Part shown: one piece after another, positions 6,080 through 8,430 of the stretch
How the letters are laid out: every line of letters begins with the position of its first letter
Numbering within the stretch: position 1 is the first letter of the stretch
Assembly: GCA_002436415.1 (NCBI GenBank)
Contig: DJMA01000051.1
Coordinates: 1 to 8,430, forward strand
Direction of reading: 5' to 3'
Source of the DNA: Bdellovibrionaceae bacterium UBA6502
GTDB taxonomy: Bacteria > Bdellovibrionota > Bdellovibrionia > Bdellovibrionales > UBA840
Length of the DNA stretch: 8,430 nucleotides
Made by a program: the position numbers and the translations under genes
The notes under the pieces: model-generated
What the model was told of the DNA's origin: nothing
What the model saw: only the letters and a program-made list of their open reading frames with translations
Database searches by the model: none

Positions 6080-6847
6080 TTACAAATGACTATCCTGGTG
6101 ATTGAAAACTGTTGAAAAACTCAGGTCTTTTCTGTCATAGGTTAATGCCTGATAAGAGCGATTGCTTGGTGGAAATTTGAGTATAAGCCTATCTTCATCA
6201 CTGGTGATTACGGGTGAATACTCTTGATTGCTCTGCCAATAGCTGGCAATGCATTTGCTCGTTTTTTTCGATTGAATTTTGCAATGAATGAATTCATAGA
6301 TGGATAGCTCACCATCGATGGCGATGAACTCTTGAAAATATTGAGATTGCATTTCTATATTTCTATTTTTTTCGTCGGAGATGCTTTTCACCGAATCAAA
6401 GGAAGATTCTAGAAAAGGATATACATAGTTGATCTGCCTGACTTTTATAAATTCACTTTTAAAATGAAAGCTCCATTCCTTTTCACTTTCAGTGTTAAAA
6501 ATGATTTCAGGAGAATAAACATGGTCGGCCTTTTCTAGAGTTGATTTTTCTGGGTTTGATACATTGAGGGTCGCTAGAGGATTGTCGGAGCAATTTGCTT
6601 GTGGATAGATGATGTCATCGTAGGCGTTTGGAGTGTATACTTTGGTATATAAGTTTTTGATGAACTCTTCTTTGTTTTTGAATGGCTCAATTTTTTCAGT
6701 CTCATTTCCATAGTAATAGAATCTGGGTAGTAACATAAGGCTACTGAGCTCTATTGAATAAGATGAGCTAGAGTTACAGTCATTCGAATTTAGGTTGCAG
6801 GAAACCATTGTTAGGCCAATTAGGCCTAAGGCGATGAGTTTTTTCAT
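6080..6847 (-). CDS. Putative lipoprotein of unknown function (third gene of the regulator operon)
   Basis: The 255-residue product begins MKKLIALGLIGLTMVSC. Cys17 is the likely lipidated residue, although Met at -3 makes the lipobox (MVSC) slightly irregular. A Ser/Asn-rich spacer (18-31) follows, as is common after a lipidated Cys. The mature part mixes aromatic-rich and charged segments (for example PRFYYYGNETEKIEPF at 41-56 and IEMQSQYFQEFIAIDGE at 164-180) and looks like a mixed or beta-rich soluble domain. Other cysteines are at 24, 86, 189 and 199, so two disulfides are possible. AAGGAG lies 6 bases before the ATG. It starts 16 bases after the upstream lipoprotein gene, so cotranscription and a joint function in the periplasm or outer membrane are likely. 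I recognise no family or catalytic motif. Confidence 0.78.
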   Translation of the reverse strand: MKKLIALGLIGLTMVSCNLNSNDCNSSSSYSIELSSLMLLPRFYYYGNETEKIEPFKNKEEFIKNLYTKVYTPNAYDDIIYPQANCSDNPLATLNVSNPEKSTLEKADHVYSPEIIFNTESEKEWSFHFKSEFIKVRQINYVYPFLESSFDSVKSISDEKNRNIEMQSQYFQEFIAIDGELSIYEFIHCKIQSKKTSKCIASYWQSNQEYSPVITSDEDRLILKFPPSNRSYQALTYDRKDLSFSTVFNHQDSHL

Positions 6848-6863
6848 TTGTTACTCCTTTAGT

Positions 6864-7322
6864 TTATGGGCTTATTATATCTTTGCAGCTATTAATGCTT
6901 TCAAATAACTGGAAGATATTTTCTTGATTATTTGGCTCGCCATCTACGACGGCTCTATTTAAAACTTCATCTTCACAACTCAAGTTAATGATTTCATCAG
7001 AACAAGAAGCGAGAGAGTCAGTATTTAAATTTAGGTCTTGGTTGTAAACGGCATTAGAGATTTGATTTAAAGTTGCTGGGTTAAAGCTGAAAAAACTTCC
7101 CCAACCAGGATTGGCCCAAAGCTCATTTTGACAATCATTAAGATTCCAACCAAAGCACTGGCTCAGTCTATCACAACTGGATGTGGGAAGAACGTAGAGA
7201 GCACTGTGAATGGGGGAGGAGTTGTTGTTTTCCTCGGAAAGATGAACAGGGTTTCCAGTTTCGAAACCGCAAGAGATTAAAAAACTACTGATGAGAATTA
7301 ATAATAAAGGGCTTCTAGTCAT
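6864..7322 (-). CDS. Small Cys-rich lipoprotein, translationally coupled to the upstream regulator
   Basis: The 152-residue product has a hydrophobic signal and a good lipobox, LISC at 15-18, so Cys18 should be lipidated. The mature start CGFETGNPV resembles, from memory and unchecked, the ETGNP start of many Bdellovibrio lipoproteins. Six more cysteines at 50, 56, 64, 107, 116 and 146 would allow three disulfides, fitting a secreted domain. The first three lie in CDRLSQCFGWNLNDC. Acidic residues and Asn dominate the C-terminal half. The ATG lies inside the end of the TIGR02147 gene (8-base overlap, 7315-7322), and AAGGTGAT lies just before it, so translation is probably coupled to the regulator. 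The second lipoprotein follows after 16 bases. Function unknown; possible roles include an envelope sensor partner or the regulator's target. Confidence 0.8.
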   Translation of the reverse strand: MTRSPLLLILISSFLISCGFETGNPVHLSEENNNSSPIHSALYVLPTSSCDRLSQCFGWNLNDCQNELWANPGWGSFFSFNPATLNQISNAVYNQDLNLNTDSLASCSDEIINLSCEDEVLNRAVVDGEPNNQENIFQLFESINSCKDIISP

Positions 7323-8223
7323 TTTTGATCACCTTGGTTAAGGGAAATAGCTGAATGCCAAGTTGGTAAAGTCTTTCTGAGCTTTGTTTCTGATGTTTTT
7401 TGCTCTCAGTTTGATAGTGTGCTCTTTCTTCCATTCTATTTTCCTGGGATTCAGTCTCTAATTCTATGGCAAGCAATTCTTTTCGGAATGCTTGTAATTT
7501 TGTTTTGATTTTTTGAAACTTTGATTCAGTCAGTTTTAAGCTTAAGGCCGAAACATCTCTGTCTTTGCGATCCACTTCATACATGCTGTGAACGGCTAAT
7601 CGCATCATATCACTATGGTATTTCTTTACGAGTTGAGAGTAGACTTCATCCCCCGTAGAGTTGATTTCTTGTCCGGGGTATAAAATATTATCCTTGAGTT
7701 GTAGTAGATTTTTATGGAGTAAATGTTTAATGATTTTTTCAATTTGTGGGTAAGGAAAGTCTGCAATAAACAGTTGTTCTAAAAAGTTTTGTTTGAAGGG
7801 AAGACCTGTTTTAGAAAGTTCAAACAAAATTGGACCCAAGCTATGCAAATAAAGATCTTCGATTTGAGCTCCATTGGCAATTTGGCTACCAAATCGTAGT
7901 TGACGTAAACTTAATAGACTTTGAGCCAACTCTTGTTTTCGAAGATAGTCATCTTCATAATGAAACTCTGTGAGTTTTAGAAAGTATTTTTTTTCCCATA
8001 GTTTCCAAGAAAAAACTTTTGAAATTTTCTCTGCCGTTTTTAAGTTAATTTTTCGTTTTCTATTGATGATAAGGTGAAGGTAGTTAGGAGATTTGAAGCC
8101 TGCTTTTTGCGCGAACCATCGATAAGAAAAATTTTGCCCGGCCTCTTTGCGCAACTCAATAAAGTCTTGCAGTAGGCTTATAGGGTCATCGTAATTTTCG
8201 AAAGCTATGTTTTGGTTTTTCAT
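7315..8223 (-). CDS. TIGR02147 / DUF4423-family putative transcriptional regulator
   Basis: This family is known mainly as paralogous sets in Fibrobacter and Bdellovibrio-like bacteria and is regarded as DNA-binding, with no well-defined role. The 302-residue product has the family layout. A helix-turn-helix covers about 31-75 (FSYRWFAQKAGFKSPNYLH, then INRKRKINLKTAEKISKV), followed by WEKKYFLKLTEF (76-87). The middle part is winged-helix-like at about 140-190 (LPFKQNFLEQLF, KIIKHLLHKNLLQL, ILYPGQE). DRDVSALSLKLTESKF lies at 221-236, and the family's C-terminal YQLGIQLFPLTK at 286-297. Between them, about 253-284 is a highly charged Glu/Gln/Lys segment that seems longer than in other members I recall. 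There is no signal peptide, so it acts in the cytoplasm. It is first in a three-gene operon and overlaps the next gene. Paired palindromes upstream make self-regulation plausible. The ribosome site before the ATG is weak. Confidence 0.88.
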   Translation of the reverse strand: MKNQNIAFENYDDPISLLQDFIELRKEAGQNFSYRWFAQKAGFKSPNYLHLIINRKRKINLKTAEKISKVFSWKLWEKKYFLKLTEFHYEDDYLRKQELAQSLLSLRQLRFGSQIANGAQIEDLYLHSLGPILFELSKTGLPFKQNFLEQLFIADFPYPQIEKIIKHLLHKNLLQLKDNILYPGQEINSTGDEVYSQLVKKYHSDMMRLAVHSMYEVDRKDRDVSALSLKLTESKFQKIKTKLQAFRKELLAIELETESQENRMEERAHYQTESKKHQKQSSERLYQLGIQLFPLTKVIKND

Positions 8224-8242
8224 ACTTTTTACTTTACGGAAG

Positions 8243-8272
8243 TTTATGGCAAAAATGTAGTCCAGGGGTCAA
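8243..8272 (-). promoter_or_regulatory. Likely sigma-70-type promoter of the regulator-lipoprotein operon
   Basis: On the minus strand TTGACC (8272-8267) is a good -35 and CATAAA (8248-8243) a fair -10, 18 bases apart. Transcription would start near 8236, giving a leader of about 13 bases before the ATG at 8223. The paired palindromes lie directly upstream of the -35, where an activator would bind. Confidence 0.5.
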
Positions 8273-8277
8273 GGAAG

Positions 8278-8296
8278 TGTATACAATCTGTATACA
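8278..8296. promoter_or_regulatory. Putative operator: two TGTATACA palindromes
   Basis: TGTATACA occurs at 8278-8285 and 8289-8296 with ATC between. Each 8-mer is its own reverse complement, and their centres are 11 bp apart, about one helical turn. This places both on the same DNA face. Relative to the predicted start near 8236 the block spans about -42 to -60, a position typical of activator binding. The natural candidate to bind here is the adjacent TIGR02147 protein, by inference only. Confidence 0.5.
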
Positions 8297-8411
8297 GTTT
8301 GAAAATAGATATATCCTTTAAGTTACTTATATTATTACGTAAATTTAAGGTGTGATATTTTTTGTATAACTTTTTATCATTGACTTTGTATACGCGTCTA
8401 GGCTTTGGTCA

Positions 8412-8430
8412 TAGTAGTAGTAGTAGTAGT
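8412..8430. repeat. TAG trinucleotide run, cut by the window edge
   Basis: Six perfect TAG units and one more base run to the right edge, so the full length is unknown. No supportable coding frame enters the run from the left. It could be a slippage-prone spacer upstream of the operon or the edge of a repeat in the next gene. Confidence 0.8.

Noticed and set aside
1..8430. CRISPR arrays, tRNA or rRNA genes
   Set aside because: No spaced direct repeats, cloverleaf patterns or rRNA-like conserved stretches were seen on either strand.

Overview
The window is an AT-rich stretch of a bacterial chromosome. A TIGR02147/DUF4423-type regulator next to small lipoproteins, short exported proteins and a low-GC prs-rplY-pth-ychF neighbourhood suggest the Bdellovibrio side of the bacterial tree (Bdellovibrionota). 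This assignment rests on family knowledge and is tentative.

Layout from left to right. (1) 1-556: the right end of an insertion sequence (IS). Its transposase reads leftwards off the edge, and its terminal inverted repeat (IR) ends inside the stop codon of ychF. (2) 556-2238: ychF and pth, both on the minus strand and 3 bases apart. (3) 2239-2662: a non-coding gap holding a 151-bp element with perfect 23-bp terminal inverted repeats. These match the IS terminus at 22 of 23 positions, so the element is a miniature, MITE-like relative of that IS. (4) 2663-3820: a plus-strand gene for an exported, helix-rich protein of unknown function. It separates pth-ychF from rplY-prs and converges on rplY through a two-way terminator. 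(5) 3872-5132: rplY and prs on the minus strand. The order prs-rplY-pth-ychF is a familiar bacterial cluster, so the orphan gene and the miniature element look like insertions into it. (6) 5427-6071: a small outer-membrane beta-barrel-like protein, divergent from prs, with a strong terminator. (7) 6080-8223: a minus-strand three-gene operon: a TIGR02147-family DNA-binding protein, a small Cys-rich lipoprotein whose start overlaps the regulator's end, and a second lipoprotein. (8) 8224-8430: the upstream region of that operon, with a likely promoter, two TGTATACA palindromes 11 bp apart centre to centre just upstream of it, and a TAG triplet run cut by the right edge.

prs (PRPP synthesis), rplY (ribosomal protein L25), pth (peptidyl-tRNA hydrolase) and ychF (ribosome-associated ATPase) are housekeeping genes of nucleotide supply and translation. 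The accessory parts are the IS/miniature-element pair, the orphan exported protein, the barrel protein and the regulator-lipoprotein operon. That operon, with its paired palindromes, is the best candidate for an undescribed system: a DNA-binding protein translationally coupled to two envelope lipoproteins of unknown role.
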